This document shows, in pieces, positions 10,447 through 21,729 of a DNA stretch of 64,000 nucleotides. The notes beneath the pieces were generated by a model. The model was not told where the DNA came from. It saw only the letters and a program-made list of their open reading frames with translations, and made no database searches. The position numbers and the translations under genes are program-made. Numbering within the stretch: the first letter of the stretch is position 1; each line of letters starts with the position of its first letter. Origin of the DNA: Blastomyces gilchristii SLH14081 (Eukaryota > Ascomycota > Eurotiomycetes > Onygenales > Ajellomycetaceae); NCBI RefSeq assembly GCF_000003855.2, contig NW_003101678.1:3928946-3992945 (forward strand). Direction: 5' to 3'.

Positions 10447-12046
10447 CTTCTAAGATTTTGTCATAATAAGATTTCTGTGAGATGTGATATAAGCACTTAA
10501 TTCAGAGTCTAGAATTCAGATATCTTTTTCTATTTAATTACTTACATAGGTCTTTTCTTTAATATAAAATACTTGCTTTATAATGTTATAAATAGAAGCA
10601 GCATCTGTATTCTCTGCATTCTTGTCTTTATTCTTATTTCTATTGATATTGAAATTCAAATTCAAAGAATATTTCTCAGAGTATTTCTTTCAACAGTCAG
10701 TCTGAATATAATTAATCTTTTGACAATAATAGCAGATTCTTGTATTATTACTTCTATATTCAGATTTGAATTCAGTATTCTTATTCTTATTATTATCTTT
10801 CTCTTTATTCTTATCTTTCTTATTCTTATCTTGTATGTTGTTGATAGAATTTCTAGATATATCAGTATTTACTTCATTTACAGTAGAGAGCTGTAAAAGA
10901 ATATCACAGTACAGACTTATAAAATTATTCTCTAAAAATTAAGTATTATCTTTATCAATTTAATTTATTTAATTTCTTATAAATGAGGCTCAATCTCTGT
11001 TGACTTCTATAAGTAGTCTGTTGAAAAACATAACATTCAGAATCTTATATTTTAAATAAATATAATTAGTTCTTATAACAATCAGATATTCAATGAAAGC
11101 TCTGTCAGATTCTTTACTTTTAAAGATTATTTTAATAAGCTCTTTAAATAAATGAGTTTTATATACAGTAGATCTCTTGAAAAAGTTATTCTCTATAATA
11201 GTTTATAAAGTATAAGCTGATAATTTGAACTTCTTAAGTATAGTGAAATAAGTCTTGATCTGCAGAACAATTATAAACTATATATAATTATATAATTAAA
11301 GATTGTGTTCTTTTCAGAAATATTATATATCTATAGTAACATTCTCATCAAGATCATTATCTTTAAAAATATTATTAATTTCAGACTGCTCTACAGTTAA
11401 AAGAATTTCCTCTCTTCATATTAAGTAGTTAATGAATTCAGTGAGAACTATTAATCTTTTGATAAGTCTTACTTAGCTTCTGAATTCTTTGAGAACTTTT
11501 ATTATAACAGATATCTTCTCTTTCTATTAAAGATATTCTGTCAGATCTACTCTTATTTTATCACTTATAAGAATCTCATCTTTACTAATCTTTATATACT
11601 CAATCTCATGCTGAAGTCTTATAATTTCAAGCCTTATATAAGTCTTCTTACTCACTGAGCTATTATTATTCTGATTACTTGAGTTCTCTGTATTGTCTGA
11701 TATCTCACTGATATCTTTAACTGAGTCTTTGTATTTATTAAACTTATCAGACTATTTCTCTGTGATGATTTTATTCAGCTCAAATATCTCTGAGACAGTC
11801 ACTTTTCAATTCATTGTAGATATTGATAAACTCATACTTAATTCTTCTTATGCTTCAGATATTTGTGAATTTCTTCTTCTATGTATTAGCATGTAATTCT
11901 TCATTAAGTCAGGCTTTTCACCTGATTTCAGGTTCACCATGAGTTCAATTAATTAATAAAAGACATCTAGGCATGTGTAATGATACATGAAGATGTAGTT
12001 AGCATGTTATTGCAGTTATTTATTGCTTATGAAGAGCTTCATAACC

Positions 12047-12151
12047 TCTTGAAGAATAACATTGTTGTGTTGTAATCTAACTACGCGAGTTACACTAAAT
12101 GAATAGGTTGGGGTGGCACGTGACTAGGGTAGGTGTAGTAATCAACCAACA
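12047..12151 (-). repeat. Copia LTR, 5' copy (only the outer 105 bp recognisable)
   Basis: Matches 6441-6545 of the other LTR almost perfectly, including aacattgttgtg against aacgttgttgtg and aaatgaatag against aaatggatag, G-to-A changes typical of RIP. Left of 12047 the match stops, so about 80 bp of this LTR are missing, replaced or beyond recognition. Confidence 0.75.
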
Positions 12152-12156
12152 GATAT

Positions 12157-12823
12157 GAAGGTCACATGACTGTGACCATTTTGCTTTGTAATCAATGTCT
12201 GAGACCAATCTCATTGATCTCATTGATTGATTCTGATCACAGATACATGCTGAAGATGGTAGTCTCATATAGTTTCAGTGAGACTCCTAACTCATCTAGT
12301 CATGATCATATTCACTGAATGAGATCAGGAGTGAAGCAGCTGAGTTTAAATAATTCAGCCTCAACATTTGGGTTCACAGCAATGAGGATAATCACCCGGA
12401 ACACATTTCAACAGAATCCAGCATATAAACGAGCAGCAATCTCTTTTTGGATATTTCAAAACGAATACACCGAACTAAAACTAAGAGCAATAGCTTAATT
12501 GAAGAACAGAACATCTTGGACAGCCTTTGTAATCTAGGCTTCTGTTTCAATGGCCATGATTTTAACAGTTCACCTACAACCCACAACTCCCAAGTCCAAT
12601 TCCATTCCTGTTTGTGGGGATGCGCTGACTTGTACGGAAACTGCGGGTTAGCAAATGTACCAACAGTCAGCTATGGAGGACTCCGCAGGGGTGGATATCT
12701 GGAGGGACGGCCCTAACTCCCTGGAATAAACTAGAATATCAAAATTGTATGCAATTACCCTGTACCAAAAAACAGTGATATGTCATTGAACTGACTGTTT
12801 ATGTACGTACCCCGTACATAGCT
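12157..12823. other. Intergenic DNA between the copia element and the aminotransferase
   Basis: Composition changes from AT-rich to balanced around 12350. 12190-12330 repeats short motifs such as TCTGAGACCA and GAGATCA that resemble the ends of the insert at 7481, so it may be a relic of the same repeat. No gene supported. Confidence 0.4.
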
Positions 12824-13042
12824 TTGCCCGGTTATTCGACATTTGGTGAGTTGGCATCAGCTGGCCCAGTTAGAAATCGGGGCGCAATTTACAAGATCTT
12901 AGACGATGACCACCCATTGTATATCCCAGGGTACTTTCCTGGCAAAATGACCAAAGCTAGTGCCAAAGCCCCCAGTCTCTTCATACCCTTTGCAGCAGAT
13001 TTATGCCCTGTCTTTCTCTGATATCTGTCGTTATCATTTGCG

Positions 13043-14575
13043 ATGTCGTCCTGGCTATCTTCGGTTTTATCGAGGGTACTTCCGCCGTCCCGAGGGGACA
13101 GCCATGGCCGGGACAGTGCACCATCGGACTTACTTCCAGATCACGATCTTCACAACTCCTGGGGATGCAATTACTCAGCCCAGAGCGTCTTGAATCATGA
13201 ACGAATACTGCCTTTGTGGGAACAGTATGGGCGTGACCCAACCGGAGTCCGGCGAAATTACCACAACCTGCTCAGGGAATATACTGCTCTCTTCCGGGAC
13301 TTCTTCGACGGATACTATCCAATTTCATTGCACGGCCATGTCAGCGACGCACTACTTCCGACCACAGTCTCTAGCCTGATTCAGAACACTTGCGCAACCA
13401 GTCCTTTAGTTTTGAACAATCCGACTTTGGCTCCAAGTTCATCCGCCGGGGAAGACGGGAGGAAAATCCAGCAGTTTGTATTGGATTATCTAGGGTGGGA
13501 GCAATTGCATGTAGAGCAACCAAAATTTGCGGTTGTTCAGGGATTGTATGGGGCTGCGTTTGGTCCTCTTGTGAGTATTTGGGTTGGACGATTTTTTCAC
13601 AGGTTCTAAGGGCAACGGTATCTAATCATTAACTCAAAGGCTCATGCCTCCAAAGAATGGGAGATGCAGATCATCGCCTCTGGCCCCAAACCAATCGTGG
13701 TTCACGTCGATGACGACATAACGAGAGAAAGTCTGAGTGCATCTTTGGCACAAGCAAAGGCGCAAGGCTGCATTGCAGTAGTTGTTGATATAGTCAGCAC
13801 AGAGGATGGTTCAGTTCTCTCCCCAGAGCGGTTCAAATTGCTTCAGACGTGCTGCACAGAACACAAGCTCTGGTTTATAGTTGACGAGGCGCTTGCAGCC
13901 ATCAGATGTGGTTCCCCATTTGCGTTCCAACGGAGCGAGTACGGCAACGAAAAGCCTGATCTGGTCGCATTCGGCAAGGGCTTAGGGACCAGTGGCATCG
14001 CCATCAACTTTGATAGCCCCATGACTCGTCCTCTTCGCTTCGTACAGGAAGAAGATATCCTTCAGACCATCATGTACTGGCGCGCCCTAGTCAGTCGGCC
14101 AGTAACAATCCCAGTCCTGCTTGAGGCTATGGGCGTTCTCTATACTGCCCAAACTGAGAACTGGGTGCAAAGGAGCCTTAAAATCGGGCAGACTTTCTAC
14201 AGTGTCATCCAAGCGCACTCACCAGGCGAGCCTGTAAAAGGGCTGGGGGGATTTTTGGCCCTTGACAGAGATATTTCCATGCGACTGCATGTTATGGCGG
14301 GGGTTAGAAGGCGATGTCCATGGGTTCGCTGGCTGCCCAAACTTGATGCCGTGAACGCTGACCGTGAAGCTCTGGAGGCCCACGTGTTTGGACCACGAAG
14401 CAAAGGTCGCCGGGCAAAACTTAGTGCAGAAGCTGAGGAAAAGGGAACCCTACCACAGTGGTGCTTCGTATGTGGTATAGAAGCAACATCGGAGAACTGG
14501 TGCCGTACTTGTTTCTTGGGTTGTTGCAGGAATGAGGTCTGCGATGACGTTTTTGGTTCCCACAGCTGTCTATGA
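13043..14575 (+). CDS. PLP-dependent aminotransferase-like protein, N-terminus unresolved
   Basis: Two exons join in frame: 13043-13570 and 13640-14575 (intron 13571-13639, donor GTGAGT, acceptor CAAAG). The second exon has the fold-type-I PLP pattern: AVVVDIVSTEDGSVLSPERF, then WFIVDEALAAIRCGSPFAF with the cofactor Asp, then PDLVAFGKGLGTSGIAINF with the likely Schiff-base Lys. That order suits a class-III-like aminotransferase; the substrate cannot be predicted. The C-terminus is unusual, with a Cys cluster (CFVCGIEATSENWCRTC, then CC and C) like a small zinc-binding tail. I start at the ATG at 13043 because it keeps the frame, but an upstream in-frame open stretch (12824-13018, containing GAIYKILDDDHPLYIPGYFP) may be an earlier exon. 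The gene could be intact with an unseen intron near 13000 or truncated at its 5' end. Confidence 0.65.
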
Positions 14576-15396
14576 CGTCTGTTGGATGGGAATGGGTATC
14601 GGGATGTGCGGGGCAAATTTCTTTTCTTTTTCGATTTTCTTCGCCATGAACAAGAGAGTGAATTTCGAGTACATTTTGTAACTTCTAGTATACCTGATGA
14701 ATTTATCATACCCACTGCGAGCTGCGAGATCTATTGGTATCTATGAGGCCCACACCAACCGCAGCAGTCCAACGGCTTCAACATCGAAGACCGTACGTGA
14801 AGATATGCAGAGTAGTTGTTCGCCATTGGGTGACTTCCCTGTCATTTCCCTTAAAAACACAGCTGATTATGATGCATTTCAGTCCCGTTCAAAATCGTCT
14901 GAAAATAGAAGAACAAGGGGGTTCATGACAGGCCGTGGCGGCGTGCCATTTGTTGCTACACCCACCTTCGCCCTTGGTAGGGTATTTCAGTGGAGATCGG
15001 ATTGATTATGGTTAGCCAAAAGATTCAGAGGCTGCGGATTTGGGCATCGACACCACCTTCTTTTCCGCCGCTGCCGCCGAACTTACAAAAAATTGAAAGA
15101 AAAAAGAAAAAGAAAGAAATTATAAAAATACGAATCATATGATCCTGTCGGATTTCACGGATCTGAGAAGGCATGGTGGAATGCGGCCCCCCACTCCCTC
15201 CAACATCCTACACTGGAATCCGTTCGTGCTGGTATTTCTTGGCTAGCTATGCCGTCCAAGTCAGCGAGGTTTGCCCTTTGCAACCTATATCAGAGAGAGT
15301 ATGGGACTATTTAATGTGGAACCATGAGGATATGGCTAACCTTTCACAAAAGATTCACTAAGTTACCATCTGAATTTCTTGCTATCATCTGCAGCA
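14576..15396. other. Intergenic DNA, probable promoter of the phosphorylase-fusion gene
   Basis: Balanced composition with an A-rich patch at 15090-15130. A 102-codon open frame at 14697-15005 shows no recognisable domain and no splice context, so it is not called. Confidence 0.4.
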
Positions 15397-17383
15397 ATGG
15401 CTCGCCTCAACAGCTCCAACGAATACACCATAGGATGGATTTGCGCACTTCCTCTGGAGCGCGCGCCGGCCGAAGAGATGCTTGAGGAAAAACATGAAGA
15501 GCCCAAGGACTTCAAACAACCCCGGACGGACAACAACGTGTATACATTGGGCCGTATCGGTGGCCACAATGTAGTCATTGCATCCCTCCCAGCTGGTGAA
15601 TATGGAACGACGCCCGCAACAGGAGTCGCAATGTCGATGTTATCCACTTTTCCGGAAATCCGATTTGGGCTCATGGTTGGCATTGGAGCTGCCATCCCGC
15701 GAGAGGGCAGGGACATCCGACTCGGGGATATCGCAGTCTGCAAACCTGATGGGAAAACCGGTGGTGTTGTTCAGTATGATCTAGGTAAAGCGCTGACAGA
15801 CGATGAGTTCCGGAGGAAAGGATTTCTCAATAGTCCCCCTGAGTTGCTCCGCAATGCGGTCGGGAAGATCCAAACGGAACACCTCAAGATGGATTCGAAA
15901 ATTCCTATGTACATAAGCGAGATGCTCAAACGATTGCCATCGATGGCCGAGGCCCGAGATGGCGCGGCAGCCTATGTCCACCAGGGAGCAAAGAACGATC
16001 GTTTGTTCGAAGCTACATACGATCATGCAGGCGGGACCGAATGCACCAAATGTGATTTGACCAAGATCATACAACGTGAGCCCCGACGATCGGACAAGCC
16101 ACGCATCCATTACGGAGTGATCGCATCGGGAAACACGCTGATCAAAAGTGCAAGAGCAAGGGAGAAGCTTCTTAAATATAGCGACGAAGATTGCATCTGT
16201 TTTGAGATGGAGGCTGCGGGGCTTATGAATCAGTTCCCCTGCCTCGTGATCCGCGGACTGTGTGACTACGCAGACTCGCATAAGAATGACCAGTGGCAGC
16301 CATACGCCGCTGCAGCAGCTGCTGGGTACGCGAGAGAACTGCTTCACTATCTTCCTGTACAAGATGTTGGAAAGGTTCCCACGGCGAATGAAACCCTGAA
16401 TCGGAGTATGTAGACATCAAGAGCCAGCCCATAATATTCTTTCCCCTATTTTCTCTCTTTCTTTCCTTTTCCCTTTCTTTTATTTATTTCCGCTTTGCTC
16501 ACTGACCCCGATAGATCCAAACACGAGTTCCAAGCCTTCTAGAACCAACAAGCGCGGTGGTGAAGCTGGAACAAGTGTTCCATCTGGCGGATCTGGGAGT
16601 AGCAGCGCGCCACCTGGATCTAGCAGCAGTAACCCACCAGGACCCCCTGGATCCAGAAACCCAACAACCAATAATCCAACAACACCCCCTGGAACAGGTA
16701 ATCCAACGACACCGCCTGAAACCAAAAACCCGCCCAACGGTCGTGGGGAGGGTGGTCCCCAGACAAACAACAATAATCCCATACGGATCGATGCTGTATT
16801 CGACGGGAGATGGCAACACCAGTGGAGGTTGATCTGGGCCGGCCAACACATACAGGAGATCAACCCTAAGTTTGCCTCTACACAAAAGATCTCTGAAATA
16901 CACTTGACTACATTCGCCCATACCACCTGGGCCTCGTGCATAGTCGAAATCGATCTATTCCACGCTCCCCAGCGAGTGCAAGACACCCCTGAGGTTCGAA
17001 CAACCATCTGTACCGAGGCCAGTGATGAATCTGTTCCAGTCGCAAGCCCATTCTACCAACAAGTCAGCACGGAAGCTATTACTGCTGGCCAGCCTCTCGC
17101 AGATGGCAACAGGACTTGGAACCGCGGCGCCTATTTCCAACCACCCGTGGCGAACTCGAACAAATTCAAATTCCTCGGGCGGCGCGTTATGGGCTGTCAG
17201 GGTAAGAGCGAAGAAGGGGGACTGAATTTGGCACCGCTCAATGCCTCTGACTACCGTTGGAGGTTGAAGGATCTGAATCTCGCTGTCGGACCAGAACACC
17301 GTATCTACGCTGTAATTCGGACATATAGTTTGTGGGATCAGTTTACTTTTAGGGCTTTGGTAAATGTTTCAATGTTCCGGTAA
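15397..17383 (+). CDS. Nucleoside-phosphorylase-domain protein with unrecognised C-terminal domain
   Basis: Two exons, 15397-16405 and 16515-17383, joined by a 109-nt intron (donor GTATGT, acceptor CCGATAG). An Asn codon is split across it, giving 625 residues. Residues 1-~325 are a PNP/UDP phosphorylase-superfamily domain of the kind found at the N-terminus of fungal NLR and ankyrin proteins: YTIGWICALPLERAPAEEM, then GLMVGIGAAIPR, RLGDIAVCKP, HYGVIASGNTLIKS, CFEMEAAGLMNQFPCLVIRG then LCDYADSHKN. Residues 338-425 are a low-complexity Ser/Gly/Pro/Asn linker. Residues 426-625 (IRIDAVFDGRW to LVNVSMFR) form a Trp-rich block I cannot assign. There is no NACHT, NB-ARC or repeat domain, unlike typical relatives. 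Read without the intron the protein would stop at 16413, just after the donor. The start is the first ATG; an upstream TTG is not needed. A role in self/non-self or stress signalling is a family-based guess. Confidence 0.8.
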
Positions 17384-17896
17384 ACCGAACCTAACCCCCT
17401 TTCCCTACTATTCTATGTTTACCAGAGCGAATGTAACGGGAATTTCAAAAGTAAGCCTATCGGTTTATAGCCCTATATATATATATATATATATATTTTC
17501 TAAATTTGAATCATCCGCAGGTAGCCATACTGCTTGAAAAATACCATGTTTATCATGCGGGTATTCTCCCTTCTTCAACGGCAAGTGAGAAAAGTCAATG
17601 CAAAAATTGAAAATTGAAAATAAGAAAACTAGATAGTATAGTTACCCTGCAACGAAAAAGTATTCTGTTACAGAGAATTGCAAATTAATTTTTCTAAAAA
17701 ATAAAAAAAATAAAAAACTAAAAAAACAAAAGAATGTGATCCTGACAACGTTTTAGCAACGAATCAGAATGGTTATTCAGAATGCTGAGAATACATAAGC
17801 GATGCAGCGTCCGTCAACTCGGAAAAGTTGAGGGAACTACCTCAAGCACCCGTCTCGCCCTACAACACCTAGAAGTATGATTTAACGCCGACCACG
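17384..17896. other. Intergenic DNA, tyrosinase promoter region
   Basis: AT-rich gap between the phosphorylase-fusion stop and the tyrosinase start. It contains the TA repeat at 17474 and an A-rich stretch around 17690-17730. No gene. Confidence 0.5.
17474..17498. repeat. (TA)n microsatellite
   Basis: About twelve TA dinucleotides in the tyrosinase upstream region. Confidence 0.85.
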
Positions 17897-20771
17897 ATGG
17901 CTTACGAATACTATCCTATTCAAGGAATCAAAGTAGGCCTAGGCCCGGACAACCAGGTACCCATCAGACGGGAGTTTAATGAATGGAGTACAAGCCAAAA
18001 GCGTAGGGATCAAATACAGGTTGCTCTATTTCTCCTGGCTCTCAGTGATTTCCAGGCCATTCCCCCAGACTCAAGGGATTCTTATTTCCAAATTGCAGGT
18101 GGGCATGAAACAAACCATGAAACCTAGCCCCCAGTTTCCGCACAGATATCTAATTTTTCTCTCCAGGTATCCATGGCATGCCTTACAAGTCCTGGGACGA
18201 GCCCGGGATTACTGCTCAAGAGACTCACTTAAAGGGCTATTGCGTGCACGCAAATAGCCTGTTTCCAATATGGCATCGGCCGTATCTGCTACTCTACGAG
18301 GTATCTACATGCTTGCACTTTACATCTCGATCTGATACGCCTCGCCTCATCCTTGCTCACCAGAAGGAAATGAACAGCAACGCATCTACGAGATAATGGT
18401 CGATGTTATCATTCCACGATTGAGACTGCCTGGGAGAGTAGAGGAAGAGTGGCTTGAAGCTGCGTATCAATGGCGGCTCCCATTCTGGGACTGGGCGAAG
18501 TATCCAAAGATACCGGACCTTATCAGCAAGCCAAGGATTCGGCTCAGGTTTCCGGCAATGACCATATATAATCCGCTTTACAAGTTCGAGATGCCCAACG
18601 GTAAAAAAATGGGCGTCTACGGCCTCGGAACGCTCAAGTCCCCAGATTTCGACGATGCGCTAGAGGTACGTGTGCACAATAAACACCACTATCGCACATC
18701 CAGATTAACTTACATTGGAGTGCATGCATTAAGTACGGGGAGTGTTACGCTACCAGTCGTTGTCCGACGCCAGGAGAACGTGTGCCTACCAGCAAGAAAT
18801 GGAGGGAGGGTGTAGTCAACAATGAGGCAGCAAACAAATTCATGACCAACCACGAGTCAATTACGGATTTCGATTATGGTAAAACAACGGAGATGGTGTA
18901 CAGACTGCTCACCTATCCGATGGATTTCGTGAGCTTTGCAACTACGGCAAGGGATGCTACCATGGACTCTTCAAGTGCATCCAAAGTTACCAACGACATG
19001 AATATAGAATTCATCCACAACAACATTCACTACTGGGTTGGTGGGAATGGAGGCCACATGTCCCAAATTCCGGTCGCAACCTTTGACCCCATATTTTGGT
19101 TCCATCATTGGTATGGCATGACTGTCCATGCATGTATCTACTGTTGCTAATTGTAACTATCTTTCGGGTGACAGTTTTCTCGATCGCCTCTTTGCAATTT
19201 GGCAAACGTTGAATCCAGAAAAGTGGTTTAACGCGGATAAAACGAGACCATTTGATCAAAAAATAATCGGAATGGGTGATATCGTCACATCCAAGGCACC
19301 TCTTAGACCTTTTCACATGGATGAAGCAGGGACCGTCTGGACACCAGATGGTGTTCGTGATTGGTTCAAGTTGGGATATACATACCCGGAACTCCAGCGT
19401 TGGAACTATGGCGATAACTACAGGGAGGAACTCTTTCGAGACGTGAATGATACATATGGCGCCCTAAGGAAAGAAGCCATAGCAATGGGCAAACCAGACA
19501 GCAAACTACCAGATGTGCTACAGGCTGGGGAAAATGGTGTCTCAATGAATGACTATGCCGTGAGCATCAGATACTCCAAGTGAGTATTCCCAATATCTAT
19601 AGTACCTGCATTATAGTTTCTCGCAATCTAAATCAGTCAGGTTCGCCATGGGTGGCCATCCATTCAATCTTGAGGTTTATCTACGACCTGAAAACGAGAC
19701 GGAAAATAAATTTCGACCAGAAGACTTTGTCACCAATGTTTACAACTTTAGCCAGCCAGCGGAGCAAAACGGCGAAACAGTTTGCTCTAACTGCAATGAT
19801 CTGGAGGAGCAAGACGTGCAGGTCATCGCATATATTCCGATCACACCGTACCTGGTCAAAAAAATTGCCCAACAGGCGCTGAAGGACCTTACACCAGCTA
19901 CCGTTGAACCTTTTCTCTCAGGACTGTACTACAGAGTCACTATGGTCAGTCCAAAAGTCTAGCTCTATATCTGTAGCAACTCTGACTGACGAGAGCAAGC
20001 AGGGTGATAATGTTGTTTCTGAAGAGAGGTGGAAGCCAACTTTGAATCTCAAAGTTTCTGTTTCTCAGACTAGAATGGAGTACTCAAATGATCCTAGTAT
20101 TCCAACAACATTTGACGACCCCCAGATAATTCCGTCCCTCGGAATTAGCCCAGAGGCTGCAGGAGTTCCAGCGCCAACACTGTAAGTGTCCTCCAATTTT
20201 ACCATCTGTTCCCTCTAACCCCACAAACCTCTCTCATCTAATTTCTATTTGATTCAGTGGTGTGTCTACAAATTATGTTCCTTTCAACAGCATTACTCAG
20301 CTCGAGGAAGCAGTCCCTACCGGCGGGTCACTTGTTATAACAGCACAATCCGCGAGCCAAGATAAGCCGCCCAGGGAAATAAAGACAGGCATTTGGCTTG
20401 CATCCGTGTACCCTGGTTCGAGCGATGTCACTAACCAGCAAACCTATGATGTTCCTCTTTTCATAGTCATCAACAGCCGAACCCGCCTTCTTTCGTGCGG
20501 CAGCAAGCAGGCCGGCCGTGGCTTGAGCGCTCCTACGGAGCTGAAGCTTGAACCATGGCTGAAAAAGGACGAGCCGAGCATTAGGGTGGATATTGGGGGA
20601 AACGATTTTATAGTTTATGTTGATGGAATGAGAGTTCTGGCAGTGGAGCGGGCCATCAAAAGTGGAAACATAACGCACGTCAGATACGTGGCCTCCCCCG
20701 AGGGCAAGGACCCAGTGTTTGCAAAAGCGCTCACGGTGACGACATACAAGCAAGCTGACATGGTTCCGTGA
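17897..20771 (+). CDS. Tyrosinase (type-3 copper polyphenol oxidase), 800 aa
   Basis: Hydroxylates monophenols and oxidises diphenols to quinones, as in melanin or phenolic metabolism. Eight exons fit in frame: 17897-18098, 18167-18300, 18378-18665, 18734-19110, 19175-19579, 19641-19944, 20003-20181 and 20258-20771, with introns of 58-77 nt and GT..AG ends. The CuA site has H70 (GIHGMPY), H95 and H104 ([20 protein letters not shown]). C93 two before H95 could form the Cys-His thioether known in fungal tyrosinases. The CuB site has H303 and H307 ([12 protein letters not shown]) and H332/H333 ([18 protein letters not shown]). After the catalytic core (~residue 400) comes a ~400-residue C-terminal part with a CSNC pair and beta-rich segments, longer than the usual cleavable cap. 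No signal peptide is visible. All copper ligands are present, so it is probably active. It lies downstream of the phosphorylase-fusion gene on the same strand. Confidence 0.92.
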
Positions 20772-21729
20772 CTCCGTGAGCCTAATTAATAGTTTGCTCC
20801 TTGCGGAATGGGGATTCCTACTTTGCATGCCACAGTACTTAGCTTCTCCAGTCGATTTAAGCATCGAAACGTCATCATTTGCAATCAAACTATGAGATGC
20901 ATATCCGTCGAGAGTAACGTATCTTAACGAGTGGTTCAATCTATCTCCTACTAAACTAGCTTGCATAACATGGACTTGTTTTTAAAGCCACAAAAAACTC
21001 AAGAGGGGTTCTTTGCAACAAGTGCATGAACTACATGCATAACGACCTGTTGCTCTCATTTAATGTCTAAATGTCGAATCCTTGAATTTTCTCATCATCA
21101 GTAAAGGAAGAAGCTGACTCCGTTGGCTGCATATACACATCCGTAATATCCTTGAGGATTGCAAGGCTTCCGTTTGCACGGCGGTACACATGAGTACTTG
21201 CTAGTACACCGGCACCCTTGAGGTGATAGCTAACTGTCCATTCCACGGGCCGTACGTGGCTCCACAAGGGCTCAACGACGCACAAGGTGGCTTGAGAATC
21301 TCTCTTTGCATTTCCCTAATGCATGGATATTGGGCAGAGGGGCTGAGGTGAAAGGGCCTGGGGCCCTTGTATCAGCAATGTATTCCAATTCTGTCCGAAT
21401 CGTTGCTATCGCCATTGGACGCTCCTACGTTGGTTCCATCACCTCGGCCTATATAAAAATCCCTCGTAACTGGTTGATTCGTTGCTTCTCAAATCATCCT
21501 GCATGGGATTATTTTACCAAACCCCTCGGCAAATATCCAGGATATAGTTGATACAGGGTGGGTTGCTAAGCAAAATTGATCTTAAACTTTTAGTTCCATT
21601 TGAAGTTAGAACGACGATTGCCAGCAAATAGCTAACTAAAGAAGTTCATAGGATCATCAAACAATATCTCAGAGTTCCAGTGCTTGGTCTTCTCGCAGAA
21701 TTGTGTCTCGTCTGTACCCTCCTCATTGC
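20772..21729. other. Intergenic DNA between tyrosinase and the ankyrin gene
   Basis: Contains the tyrosinase 3' UTR and a possible orphan exon (listed separately). Otherwise nothing recognisable. Confidence 0.4.
21067..21285 (-). pseudogene. Possible orphan exon or gene fragment
   Basis: A 72-codon minus-strand frame (LCVVEPLWSHVRPVEWTVSY ... AILKDITDVYMQP ... EKIQGFDI) with balanced composition and protein-like order. It has no ATG and opens just after an in-frame TAG at about 21316 that could be the acceptor of an intron. An adjacent frame upstream starting MAIATIRTELEYIADTRAPG may be its first exon, but no clean donor joins them. Family not recognised; it may be a decayed gene. Confidence 0.25.

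Larger units (their letters stand above)
6361..12151 (-). mobile_element. Decayed Ty1/copia LTR retrotransposon
   Basis: A 5.8-kb AT-rich element read on the minus strand, 5' end near 12151. Remnants occur in copia order: a gag start near 11943, a zinc knuckle (CYYCQKINYIQTDC, with Tyr in place of His) at 10694-10738, a protease-end motif (LNNIHYISKLEVNLMSISKL) at 10300-10370, a long integrase/linker zone, reverse-transcriptase tail segments at 7919-8248 and 7260-7480, and RNase H ending with DELTKSLAKPVFEDFVKRI near 6790. Stops are frequent and most CG dinucleotides are gone, as expected from RIP-like decay. It is flanked by GATAT at 6355-6359 and 12152-12156, which would be a 5-bp target duplication if the left end includes one extra C before TGTTGG. 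No autonomous activity is expected. Confidence 0.88.

Noticed and set aside
6355..12156. GATAT as a perfect target duplication of the copia element
   Set aside because: Kept only as possible: the left GATAT is separated from TGTTGG by one extra C, so it is not a clean duplication next to a canonical end.
12981..13241. Overlapping frames on both strands around the aminotransferase 5' end
   Set aside because: They overlap the better supported frame starting at 13043 and show no family signature. Only the in-frame stretch 12824-13018 was kept as a possible upstream exon.
14197..14715. 172-codon minus-strand frame
   Set aside because: Shadow of the aminotransferase exon on the opposite strand; low-complexity Ser/Arg content.
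15781..17299. Minus-strand frames of 114-193 codons under the phosphorylase-fusion gene
   Set aside because: Shadows of the two coding exons, whose plus-strand frame is supported by domain motifs and a phase-consistent intron.
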